Below, in pieces: positions 1 through 8,701 of a DNA stretch of 38,648 bases. Position numbers and translations under genes: made by a program. The notes under the pieces are model-generated. The model had not been told where the DNA came from. It saw nothing but the letters and a program-made list of their open reading frames with translations, and made no database searches. How positions within the stretch are numbered: the first letter of the stretch is position 1; every line of letters starts with the position of its first letter. The stretch comes from an uncultured beta proteobacterium (GTDB lineage: Bacteria > Pseudomonadota > Gammaproteobacteria > Burkholderiales > SG8-41): NCBI GenBank assembly GCA_903905655.1, contig CAIVHG010000080.1, positions 1-38,648 of the forward strand, in the 5' to 3' direction.

Positions 1-480
1 CAGCAGCTTCTCCTCATCCAGATAGTGAGAGTCGAGTTCGCCTTTGTAGGCGTGCTGCAGCGCTTCGCCTATGCCGTGGGCGAGATGGATATCGGTGGTG
101 CTGACGAGCACGCCCCTGCTCTCATCGACGATGTCCATGATCCGCTGTACGGGATGCTCCGCGCTCTCTCTTTTTTCCAGATTGCGAATCAACTCGATCA
201 ACTCCCCGCGATGCTTGTTGAGAAACTCTCCCTCCAGCCGCACATAGCCGGCCGGGTAGCGATCGTGGATGCGGTGACATGCCGGGCATTTCTCGGTGTG
301 CGCATTTTGCGGCCGGTCCAGCCATTGCCACCTGCCATCGGCATACACCGCGCCGCATTCCGGGCACAGCGTGGGAGACGGCAACTTCGCGCTCGACTTA
401 TAGCTGTCATGCACGGTTTCCTGGAAGATCTGGCTGCGGTGTGCCGGGGGACGCCCGGGCGTGATGGATTTTTGGTTCAT
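1..480 (-). CDS. BCAM0308-family zinc-ribbon protein, C-terminus cut by window edge
   Basis: An open frame runs from an ATG at 480 to the window edge without a stop, giving 160 codons. The protein carries two CxxC pairs, CPECG near residue 39 and CPACH near residue 65, that look like a zinc ribbon. A conserved-looking C-terminal stretch with TTDIHLAHGIGEAL follows. From memory this matches the BCAM0308 family, named after a Burkholderia cenocepacia gene in the low-oxygen-activated locus. Its biochemical role is unknown to me. A GGAAG lies about 12 bases before the ATG. It sits 92 bases downstream of the hibernation/cold-shock fusion gene on the same strand, so the two are probably cotranscribed. 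The family call is recognition, not a search. Confidence 0.75.
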   Translation of the reverse strand, partial: MNQKSITPGRPPAHRSQIFQETVHDSYKSSAKLPSPTLCPECGAVYADGRWQWLDRPQNAHTEKCPACHRIHDRYPAGYVRLEGEFLNKHRGELIELIRNLEKRESAEHPVQRIMDIVDESRGVLVSTTDIHLAHGIGEALQHAYKGELDSHYLDEEKLL

Positions 481-572
481 GGCCTGATGTGCTTCCTCGT
501 TGTAGGAACATTGACTATGCGGCGATACGCCCACATGCGCGTTGACGCCGCTCAAGTGCAGCGCTCCTAGAG

Positions 573-1139
573 CTAGCTCACGATATGGTGCTTGCCTATG
601 AGATGCACCGTGCTCGCCTGAGGCCCCTGGTCGCCCATCGCTTCGTCATAGCGCACATCCATGCCGACTTCCAGGCGGTCGAAGTCGGCGTCAATCACGC
701 TGTTGCGATGGAAATAGACCGACCTGCCGTCGGAGGTCTCGATGCGCCCGTGGTCCTCGCTGCGGGCGAGCTCGACGATCTGCCCATGGGCAGGCGTCTG
801 ATGCAGTTTCACTTCCCGCCGCTGCTCCCGGCTGTAATCGTCGAGCTGTCGGCGCATGTTATCGAACGCATCACGGATCGCCACATAGGCATCCGTATTG
901 GCGTGGTGCTCATCGGCTTCGCGGTTTGCCACGAGCTTCTTGCCGGGCACCCCCACTTCCACGCGCACCCGAAACTGATTGCCGGTGCCGTGATGGTGGT
1001 GCGGCACTTCGACTGCGACGCGGCACGACGTGATGCGGTCGCAATGCCTTTCGAGCTTGTCGGCGTGCTGCCGTATCTTGGTTGAGAGCGCTTCGGACGC
1101 ACCCAGGTTCTGGAAGGTAATTTGCAGCGGCAGTTTCAT
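573..1139 (-). CDS. HPF/RaiA-type ribosome hibernation factor fused to a cold-shock domain
   Basis: The 188-residue protein has an N-terminal HPF/RaiA domain (about residues 1-110, starting MKLPLQITFQNLGASEAL). Such domains bind the 30S decoding region and silence ribosomes. The C-terminal part (about 117-185) resembles a cold-shock OB fold, with GRIETSDGRSVYFHRNSV in place of the usual RNP motifs, and would bind nucleic acid. GGGAG sits about 7 bases before the ATG. The stop of a possible 36-residue ORF overlaps this start as ATGA. Similar fusions occur in proteobacterial stress clusters. A role in translation arrest or ribosome storage under low oxygen or starvation is inferred from the domains and the upstream FNR-like palindrome, not shown. 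Confidence 0.85.
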   Translation of the reverse strand: MKLPLQITFQNLGASEALSTKIRQHADKLERHCDRITSCRVAVEVPHHHHGTGNQFRVRVEVGVPGKKLVANREADEHHANTDAYVAIRDAFDNMRRQLDDYSREQRREVKLHQTPAHGQIVELARSEDHGRIETSDGRSVYFHRNSVIDADFDRLEVGMDVRYDEAMGDQGPQASTVHLIGKHHIVS

Positions 1140-1246
1140 GTGGATACTCCCTTAGAGTACGCTTTGCTGAACTTGCGTTCCTCGCGCATGTGCGCGGCGC
1201 CCTTGTTGAGTAGAGCGTCGTCCAGCTCGGTATTTGCTTTGGTCAT
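1136..1246 (-). CDS. Possible small ORF (36 aa) coupled to the hibernation gene
   Basis: An ATG at 1246 opens a 36-codon frame rich in charged residues (MTKANTELDDALLNKGAAH at its start). Its TGA overlaps the ATG of the downstream HPF/cold-shock gene in an ATGA arrangement. A GTG at 1267 in the same frame would give 43 residues. No strong ribosome binding site is visible: a GGAG lies too far (about 17 bases) from the ATG. I recognise no family. The overlap geometry, used at many true gene junctions in this window, is the main argument. It could equally be a chance frame in the leader. Confidence 0.3.
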   Translation of the reverse strand: MTKANTELDDALLNKGAAHMREERKFSKAYSKGVST

Positions 1247-1358
1247 ATCGACTATCTGGCACTCCACGCTGACCAGCTTAGCCCGATCGGCAAGGACGGA
1301 AAGTGATCGGGATCAAGTCCGCGGCACGATCTGCCCTATGAGGGCTGCCGTTATCCAC

Positions 1359-1372
1359 TTGACTGCAGTCAA
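1359..1372. promoter_or_regulatory. FNR/FixK-like 14-bp palindrome upstream of the hibernation cluster
   Basis: TTGACTGCAGTCAA is a perfect inverted repeat of the form TTGAC-N4-GTCAA. It is close to the FNR/ANR consensus TTGAT-N4-ATCAA and the FixK/FnrL variants. It lies in the only large spacer between the dctM stop and the hibernation genes, so only the leftward cluster can be its target. A weak leftward -10 (CATAGG, 1335-1340) is near the expected distance. The rest of 1247-1455 holds only a short inverted repeat (TGCGATG/CATCGCA, 1425-1439) without a T-run. Binding by an FNR-family regulator is inference. Confidence 0.45.
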
Positions 1373-1455
1373 CGCGAAAAACCGCGATGGCAGGACATCA
1401 AGCTGCTGCGTTCAGCACCTTGCGTGCGATGCCATCGCACCGGCCTGCGCGATGC

Positions 1456-2805
1456 TTACTTGACCCCCATCACCAGGTCCGGCAGCCCGGTGGCGATCCC
1501 TGGAAACAGGCAGATGAGGAAGACCGCGAGAAACATCAATCCCACGAACGGCATCACTCCCCACACCACATCGCGCAGCGGGATGTCGGGCGCAATATTC
1601 TTGATGACGAAAATATTAAGGCCGACCGGCGGATGGATGAGCCCCATTTCCATGACGATGGTCATCAGCACGCCGAACCAGATCAGGTCGAACCCCGCGG
1701 CCTTGAGCGGCGGCAGGATGATCGGCGCGGTCATGAGGATGATCGACACCGGAGGCAGAAAGAAGCCAAGGACGATCACCATCAACAGGATCATCGCCAG
1801 TAGCAGCCAGCGCGACAGGTGCATGCCCACGATCGCCTCCGCCGCGGACTGGCTGATGTGCAAATAGCTCATGACATAAGAAAACAACAGCGACATGCCG
1901 ATGATGAACATCAGCATGGTCGATTCCTTGAGCGTCGCGGCGAGGATCGGTTGCAGATCTCTGGGCCTGCGAACGTTGTAGGTGACAGCGATCAGCACCA
2001 ACGCGAGCACCGCGCCCAGGCCGGCGGTTTCCGAAGGCGTGGCATAGCCGCCGTAGAGGGCGAGCATGACGCCGATCAGCAGCACCACGAAGGGCACCAC
2101 CCGCTGTAGCATCTGCATCCGTTCGCGCAGCGTATAGACCTGCTGCTCTAGATAATCCGAGCGCGTCCCATGATTGTCGAAGGCAGCCTGCGCCCCTGCA
2201 TATTCGAGGCGAAAACGGTACATCGCGTAGAGCGCGAACAAACCCACCAGCAACAGGCCCGGCCCCAATCCCGCAAGGAACAGGCGCCCGAGCGAGACTT
2301 CCGCAGCAACCGCGAACAGAATCATCGTAATCGAGGGCGGCAGCAGGATGCCCAGCGTGCCGCCGGCGGCGATGATGCCGGCGGCGAAGCCGGGCGAATA
2401 GCCGCGCTTTCTCATCTCCGGAATCCCGGTGCTGCCGATCGCCGAGCAGGTGGCAGGACTCGACCCCGCCATCGCCGCGAACAGCGCGCAGGTGAACAGG
2501 CTCGCGATGCCCAGCCCGCCCGGAACCCGCTGCATCCACGCATGCATTGCAAGGTAAAGGTCGCGTCCCGCATCCGAGCGGCCGATCGCCGCACCTTTCA
2601 ATATAAAAAGCGGAATCGATAGCAGCGTGATGCTCGCCATTTCCTCATATACGTTCTGCGTTACGGTATCAAGCGAGGCTGCGGGCATGAATCCGTACAT
2701 GAACAGCACCGCGACGAAGCCGAGTGCAAATGCGATCGGCATGCCAGAGAACATGATGAGCAGCGTGACGGCGCCAAACAGTAATCCAAGTGCAAGTACG
2801 CTCAT
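1456..2805 (-). CDS. dctM: TRAP transporter large permease subunit DctM
   Basis: This 449-residue, very hydrophobic protein of the DctM/SiaM large-subunit family would form the sodium-coupled translocation channel in the inner membrane. Family features seen are GSTGIPEMRKRGYSPGFAAG followed by a GTLGILLPPS loop, a PIILPP loop and about a dozen membrane segments. The frame is open further upstream, to 2967, but the start at 2805 (MSVLALGLL) is chosen. There the ATG overlaps the dctQ stop as ATGA and the hydrophobic N-terminus begins at once, as is normal for the family. It is the last gene of dctP-dctQ-dctM. The substrate is not readable from the sequence; dicarboxylates or other organic acids are typical. 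Confidence 0.93.
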   Translation of the reverse strand: MSVLALGLLFGAVTLLIMFSGMPIAFALGFVAVLFMYGFMPAASLDTVTQNVYEEMASITLLSIPLFILKGAAIGRSDAGRDLYLAMHAWMQRVPGGLGIASLFTCALFAAMAGSSPATCSAIGSTGIPEMRKRGYSPGFAAGIIAAGGTLGILLPPSITMILFAVAAEVSLGRLFLAGLGPGLLLVGLFALYAMYRFRLEYAGAQAAFDNHGTRSDYLEQQVYTLRERMQMLQRVVPFVVLLIGVMLALYGGYATPSETAGLGAVLALVLIAVTYNVRRPRDLQPILAATLKESTMLMFIIGMSLLFSYVMSYLHISQSAAEAIVGMHLSRWLLLAMILLMVIVLGFFLPPVSIILMTAPIILPPLKAAGFDLIWFGVLMTIVMEMGLIHPPVGLNIFVIKNIAPDIPLRDVVWGVMPFVGLMFLAVFLICLFPGIATGLPDLVMGVK

Positions 2806-3299
2806 GCTTCCTTCCGGGCCACGAAGTGTCCTATGAGTTGCAGGATCAACTGCACGACCAGCAGCGTCATGCCGCTCGCCATCAAACCATAGGGAATGGT
2901 GAGCGGCGGCGCAAAGGTCGACGACGTGGTCATCTTGTCTACCCACGCTTCGTGGAAGAGCGTCCATGATTTCCAGGCGAAGAAACCACAGAACGCGAGG
3001 GTACAGAAATCGACGATGATCCTGCGGATACGTTCGACGCGCGGCGGCAGCACGCTGCTCAGGATTTCGATGCCGACGTGCCCGCGCTGCGCCTGCACCC
3101 AGGCACCCGCCAGGAACACCGCGCCGACTAGGCAGAACACGGCTACCTCGTCCTGCCAGTCGGTTGCGGCCTTGAACCAGTAGCGCGAAAATACGCTATA
3201 GGTGAGCACGCAGGAGGCGATCAGCAACAGCACCATGCCAATCAGCACCATGCAGCGGTTGACGGCGGCCAGTGCCCGCGCCAGGAAGCCGCTGTGCAT
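2802..3299 (-). CDS. dctQ: TRAP transporter small permease subunit DctQ
   Basis: The small membrane subunit has four predicted transmembrane segments and the family pattern of a Trp-Gln-Asp/Glu-Glu motif after the second helix (TDWQDEVAVF) followed by QAQRGHVGIE. It scaffolds DctM and the periplasmic binding protein. The start is uncertain. The ATG at 3299 gives 165 residues and a normal N-terminus, but its GGAGG is only two bases away. An in-frame TTG at 3350 would begin immediately after the dctP stop. The gene lies 51 bases downstream of dctP and overlaps dctM by four bases, so the three are one operon. Confidence 0.88.
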   Translation of the reverse strand: MHSGFLARALAAVNRCMVLIGMVLLLIASCVLTYSVFSRYWFKAATDWQDEVAVFCLVGAVFLAGAWVQAQRGHVGIEILSSVLPPRVERIRRIIVDFCTLAFCGFFAWKSWTLFHEAWVDKMTTSSTFAPPLTIPYGLMASGMTLLVVQLILQLIGHFVARKEA

Positions 3300-3350
3300 A
3301 ACCTCCGCGGATGGAGTCCCTTTCACTGCGCAAACGTCATCGTGTCCCAA

Positions 3351-4379
3351 TCACAACAGCTTTTGCGCAAGCGCCAGCAGCTTGGCGCAATTCTCGTTAT
3401 GGTCGGCGAAGTCTTTCCACACCGGACGCGCAAGCGCCTGCCATTTCTTGAGCGTTGCGTCGTCCAGATCGAGCACCTTGGCGCCCTTCTTGGCGTAGAT
3501 ATCCGCAACCGCGATATCGTCGGCCTTGGCGCTGTCGACGGCGAATTTCTCGAGCTCTGCGCCTACTGCCATGATCGCGTCGCGCTGCGCGCCGGGTAGT
3601 TTGTCGAAAATCTCCTTGGACATCATCAAGGGCTCGAACATGAACCAGTACGATTTGCCGCGGCCGCTGGTCAGAAACTTCGAGACTTCCTCGAGCCGGA
3701 ACGAGATCAGGCTGGTCGACGAGGTGAGCGCCCCATCCATGGCTCCGGTCTGCATCGCCGCGTAAATCTCGTTCGATGGCAGCGAGAGCACCGATGCGCC
3801 GGCATCCTTGAACATCATGTCCATCTCGCGGCTGCCTCCCCGCACCTTCATGCCCTTGGCGTCATCGGGACTGACCAGCGCTTTGGCGCGACTGGCAACA
3901 CCGCCTGCCTGCCAGATCCAGCTCACGATGACTATCCCTTTCTCAGCAAGCACCTGAGCGAGGAACTTGCCGACTTCCGCGTTCTTCCAGCGGCTGCCAA
4001 CTTCATACGAGGGCACCAGCGCCGGCAGCAGCCCGATGTTGGTCTCCGCGACTTCGCCGCCCGCATAAGAAAGCGGTACCAGCGACAGGTCGAGTGCGCC
4101 GCGGCGCAGGGCGCTAAACTGAGAATTGACCTTGACGAGCGATGAGTTCGGATAGATGTCGAACTTGAGTGTGCCCTTGGTTCGTTTGCCAACCTCGTCG
4201 GCGAACTTGCGCACCAGCCGGTCGCGAAAATCACCCTGGTCGATGGTGCCGCCCGGAAACTGGTGTGAGATCTTGAGCGTGGTTGCGGCTGGCTCCGCGG
4301 AAAGCGCAGGCCGCGCAAGCGCCAGCGCCGAAAGGCCTGCGACGGTGCCCAAAACAAATCGACGACGATCGTTCTGCAT
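3351..4379 (-). CDS. dctP: TRAP transporter periplasmic substrate-binding protein DctP
   Basis: The product is a 342-residue solute receptor of the DctP family (TRAP-type extracytoplasmic binding protein). Its N-terminus has a twin-arginine-like signal (NDRRRFVLGTVAGLSALAL) ending near ALSAEP, so export through Tat is likely. The mature part holds family stretches such as KISHQFPGG and VRGGSREMDMMFKDAGAS. The region around residue 165 is where the substrate carboxylate-binding Arg normally sits. The start at 4379 is preferred over an upstream in-frame codon because AGGAGG lies five bases before it. It is first in the leftward dctP-dctQ-dctM operon. The substrate is unknown. Confidence 0.92.
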   Translation of the reverse strand: MQNDRRRFVLGTVAGLSALALARPALSAEPAATTLKISHQFPGGTIDQGDFRDRLVRKFADEVGKRTKGTLKFDIYPNSSLVKVNSQFSALRRGALDLSLVPLSYAGGEVAETNIGLLPALVPSYEVGSRWKNAEVGKFLAQVLAEKGIVIVSWIWQAGGVASRAKALVSPDDAKGMKVRGGSREMDMMFKDAGASVLSLPSNEIYAAMQTGAMDGALTSSTSLISFRLEEVSKFLTSGRGKSYWFMFEPLMMSKEIFDKLPGAQRDAIMAVGAELEKFAVDSAKADDIAVADIYAKKGAKVLDLDDATLKKWQALARPVWKDFADHNENCAKLLALAQKLL

Positions 4380-4685
4380 AGCTCCTCCTCGAAAATGAAC
4401 CACCTGTATTCGCCGACCCGCACCCCGCCGATCGGCTCTTTTTATATAGAATCTGCCGCCACTCTACCGCATTTTCCGGGCTTGCCACAGGGCAAGCCCT
4501 TTTTACGAGTAGGGTTGTCATTCGAAATCTTCACGCTGGCGCGCTTCGTGCCGCATCGAGAGCAGCCTGTCGGAACCGTTCCGTGCAGGCGCGGAACGCC
4601 GTACGCAAATCGTTGCCGCTCCCCGCCTTTTCAGATACATAGTGCCCCGTAGTGCCCCCGAAGATGCTAGGCTCTCCCATTGAAG
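4380..4685. other. Divergent spacer between dctP and ygiQ
   Basis: No gene is recognised here. It holds an AT-rich stretch with TATATA at 4443-4448 that could serve as a leftward -10 for dctP (no good -35 seen), the strong rightward terminator at 4478-4504, and a weak rightward promoter candidate for ygiQ (TTGCCG, 17 bases, TACATA ending near 4641). A short tandem repeat of AGTGCCCC occurs near 4641-4658. Confidence 0.5.
4478..4504 (+). terminator. Rho-independent terminator, rightward, with no gene upstream
   Basis: GGGCTTGCC (4478-4486) pairs perfectly with GGCAAGCCC (4491-4499) across an ACAG loop and is followed by TTTTT (4500-4504). On the opposite strand the stem is followed by GGAAAATG, so the terminator works only rightward. 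No rightward gene ends before it: dctP lies to the left on the other strand. It may end a short leader or small RNA, stop antisense transcription from the dct side, or attenuate ygiQ. Confidence 0.8.
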
Positions 4686-6866
<2,181 letters not shown>

Positions 6867-6869
6867 TGA

Positions 6870-7559
6870 TCAGGCCGGGGTGATGAGCCCGGCCGCTTCG
6901 ACCAGCGTTTGCACGATCGCGTCCACATCCAGATTGCGCACTTCCACGCCTTCGTTGTATCCGTAAGGCACGCAGAACACCGAGCAGCCCGCGGCACGCG
7001 CTGCCAGCGCATCGTTGAGCGAATCGCCGATCATCAGCATCTCGCCGGGTGCTACGCCCAGTCGCTGGCTTGCATGCGTGAGCGGCAGCGGGTCGGGCTT
7101 CCTTTTAGGCAGCGTGTCGCCCGCGATCACGAAAGCAAAATAATCTGCGAGCTGCATGTGCGCGAGCAGCGGCAGCGCAAATCTTGCAGCCTTGTTGGTG
7201 ACGCAAACCAACGCATGGCCGGCGTCACGCATCGCATCCAGACCCTCGCGCACGCCGGGATAGATGACCGTATGCTGTCCATTCACGCGCTCGTAACAGT
7301 CCATGTAGATCGGCAGCGCGCGCTCGTACAAGGCGCTGTCGGACTCCCCTTCGAGCGCGCCGGCGAGCGCACGCCTGACCAGCACCTGCACTCCTTTGCC
7401 TATGTAAGTCCGCACCTGCGCCTCAGGCAGCGCGCGAAGGCCGATCTGCTCCAGCATCAGGTTGAGCGCGAGGGCGAGGTCCGCGACAGTGTCGAGCATG
7501 GTGCCGTCGAGGTCGATGGTCACAGCCTTCACTGGCAGCGGAAAACGGGCTTTCTGCAT
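6870..7559 (-). CDS. gph: Phosphoglycolate phosphatase (HAD family)
   Basis: The 229-residue HAD-superfamily hydrolase carries motif I DLDGT near residue 17 with the nucleophilic Asp, motif II in CVTNKA, the motif III Lys in LPKRKPDPL and motif IV MIGDSLNDA. The N-terminal cap sequence, with TVADLALALN and VRTYIGKGVQVLVRRAL, is typical of Gph. Gph removes 2-phosphoglycolate formed by oxygenation or DNA repair. It lies downstream of the two tRNAs on the same strand and may be the end of the uvrC-pgsA-tRNA transcript. A hairpin (GGCCGGG 6873-6879 with CCCGGCC 6888-6894) spans its 3' end next to the convergent ygiQ, but has no T-run. Confidence 0.93.
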   Translation of the reverse strand: MQKARFPLPVKAVTIDLDGTMLDTVADLALALNLMLEQIGLRALPEAQVRTYIGKGVQVLVRRALAGALEGESDSALYERALPIYMDCYERVNGQHTVIYPGVREGLDAMRDAGHALVCVTNKAARFALPLLAHMQLADYFAFVIAGDTLPKRKPDPLPLTHASQRLGVAPGEMLMIGDSLNDALAARAAGCSVFCVPYGYNEGVEVRNLDVDAIVQTLVEAAGLITPA

Positions 7560-7656
7560 TTCAGAAGCAGTGAGTGGAAAATAAGCTTCAAGGGATCGTC
7601 ATGATCAGCGGGCGAACTGCCGATCTATTTGGGTGCGTGACGATTCATCGATTGAA

Positions 7657-7730
7657 TGGAGGCGGGGGTCGGAATCGAACCGGCGTACACGGCTTTGCAG
7701 GCCGCTGCATAACCACTCTGCCACCCCGCC
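7657..7730 (-). tRNA. tRNA-Cys (GCA)
   Basis: The leftward strand folds as a 74-base tRNA including encoded CCA. The acceptor stem pairs GGCGGGG (7730-7724) with CCCCGCC (7667-7661), followed by TCCA. The anticodon loop CTGCAAA gives GCA, and the T-arm contains GGTTCGAATCC. It is the second tRNA after pgsA, matching the order uvrC-pgsA-tRNA-Gly-tRNA-Cys known from enterics (glyW-cysT). The tRNA-Leu that follows in E. coli is not present in the next 100 bases. Confidence 0.97.
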
Positions 7731-7925
7731 AGGGTCAGCGCACTACTCGAAGACGCTCCGATCTGTATTGTCTGCCCACCAGAGCGTCTCTGACTTGGGG
7801 GATACACTGCAGGAGCATAAGCTCCCTTGTTCAGCCGTTCCCCGCAAAAAGAAAAGCGCCGCTACAGCTAAGACGCGTTGCACGCAATCGCGTCGCTGAA
7901 ACTGTGCGTCGCTGCTCCTAAATCT
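7731..7925 (-). other. 195-base spacer between tRNA-Gly and tRNA-Cys
   Basis: No gene is seen. The spacer is long for cotranscribed tRNAs and can fold: AGACGCTC (7751-7758) pairs with GAGCGTCT (7782-7789). GCGTCGCTG occurs twice as a direct repeat (7890-7898 and 7906-7914). On the leftward strand a pyrimidine run TTTTCTTTTT follows a GC-rich stretch near 7850, which might allow partial termination. The spacer is probably removed during tRNA maturation. Confidence 0.5.
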
Positions 7926-8001
7926 TGGAGCGGGAAAGGAGGCTCGAACTCCCGACCTCAACCTTGGCAAGGTTGCGCTCTACCAACTGAGCTATTCCCG
8001 C
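7926..8001 (-). tRNA. tRNA-Gly (GCC)
   Basis: A 76-base tRNA is read leftward with encoded CCA. The acceptor stem is GCGGGAA (8001-7995) with TTCCCGC, then TCCA. The D-arm AGCTCAGTTGGTAGAGC is canonical. The anticodon loop TTGCCAA gives GCC, and the T-arm carries GAGTTCGAGCC. It starts 58 bases after the pgsA stop, in the conserved uvrC-pgsA-tRNA order. Confidence 0.97.
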
Positions 8002-8059
8002 GAAAATGAGCCGCTATTATAAGGGGTTGCCCTCGAATGTCAAGATGAAACCCCGGGTT

Positions 8060-8629
8060 TCACTGGTGCTTGATCATCTCCGGCCACGCCATCTTCAGGT
8101 AATAGAACATCGAAATCACGGTCATCGCCACCGCGGCGTAGATCAGCAAGGTTCCGGTGAAATGCGGATCGAATGGTCCGAGCGGATCGTCGTAGAGCAG
8201 CATCGGGATGGCGAACATCTGCAGTGTGGTCTTGATCTTGCCGAGATACGATACGGCGACGCTCTTGCTTTCGCCGAGGTGCGCCATCCATTCGCGCAGC
8301 GCAGATACCGCCAACTCGCGGCCGATGATGATCAGTGCCACCAGCGCATCGATGCGGCCGAGCTGCAGCAGCACGATCAGCGCAGCGGCGACCATCAGCT
8401 TATCCGCCACCGGATCGAGAAAGGCGCCGAAGGCGGAGGTCTGCTGCAGCCTGCGTGCGAGCCAGCCGTCAAACCAGTCGGTGATGGCGGCTGACGTGAA
8501 CAGCACGGTGGCGACCAGGTTCTGGTTCGGCAGCGAGACCCAGCTCCTTTCGAAATAAAAGATGCCGACGAACAGCGGGATTAGCACGATCCGCAGCAGG
8601 GTCAGCAGATTGGGAGCGTTGAGTGGCAT
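8060..8629 (-). CDS. pgsA: CDP-diacylglycerol--glycerol-3-phosphate 3-phosphatidyltransferase
   Basis: This 189-residue integral membrane enzyme makes phosphatidylglycerol phosphate, the committed step to phosphatidylglycerol and cardiolipin. The CDP-alcohol phosphotransferase signature DG-x2-AR-x8-G-x3-D-x3-D is intact around residues 52-76 (DGWLARR, then FGAFLDPVADK). The N-terminus NAPNLLTLLRIVLIPLFV is typical of PgsA. Several hydrophobic helices follow. It lies 72 bases downstream of uvrC and is followed by tRNA-Gly, a neighbourhood conserved across proteobacteria. Confidence 0.96.
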   Translation of the reverse strand: MPLNAPNLLTLLRIVLIPLFVGIFYFERSWVSLPNQNLVATVLFTSAAITDWFDGWLARRLQQTSAFGAFLDPVADKLMVAAALIVLLQLGRIDALVALIIIGRELAVSALREWMAHLGESKSVAVSYLGKIKTTLQMFAIPMLLYDDPLGPFDPHFTGTLLIYAAVAMTVISMFYYLKMAWPEMIKHQ

Positions 8630-8701
8630 CTGGTTTCCGGGACGTGCCTTCCGGGTAGGGAAAGCCTGCAGTGATCGCGCAGCGCGAGATTCCTTCTGTT
8701 C

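Noticed and set aside
1384-1438. Inverted repeat GCGATGGCA/TGCCATCGC after dctM as a terminator
   Set aside because: The loop is 37 bases and no T-run follows; the inner TGCGATG/CATCGCA pair has a one-base loop.
6873-6894. GC-rich hairpin at the convergent ygiQ/gph junction as a bidirectional terminator
   Set aside because: The seven-pair stem has no T-run on either strand and lies within gph codons.
7560-7656. Search for a third tRNA (tRNA-Leu as in E. coli) after tRNA-Cys
   Set aside because: The 97 bases hold no cloverleaf and no T-arm consensus.
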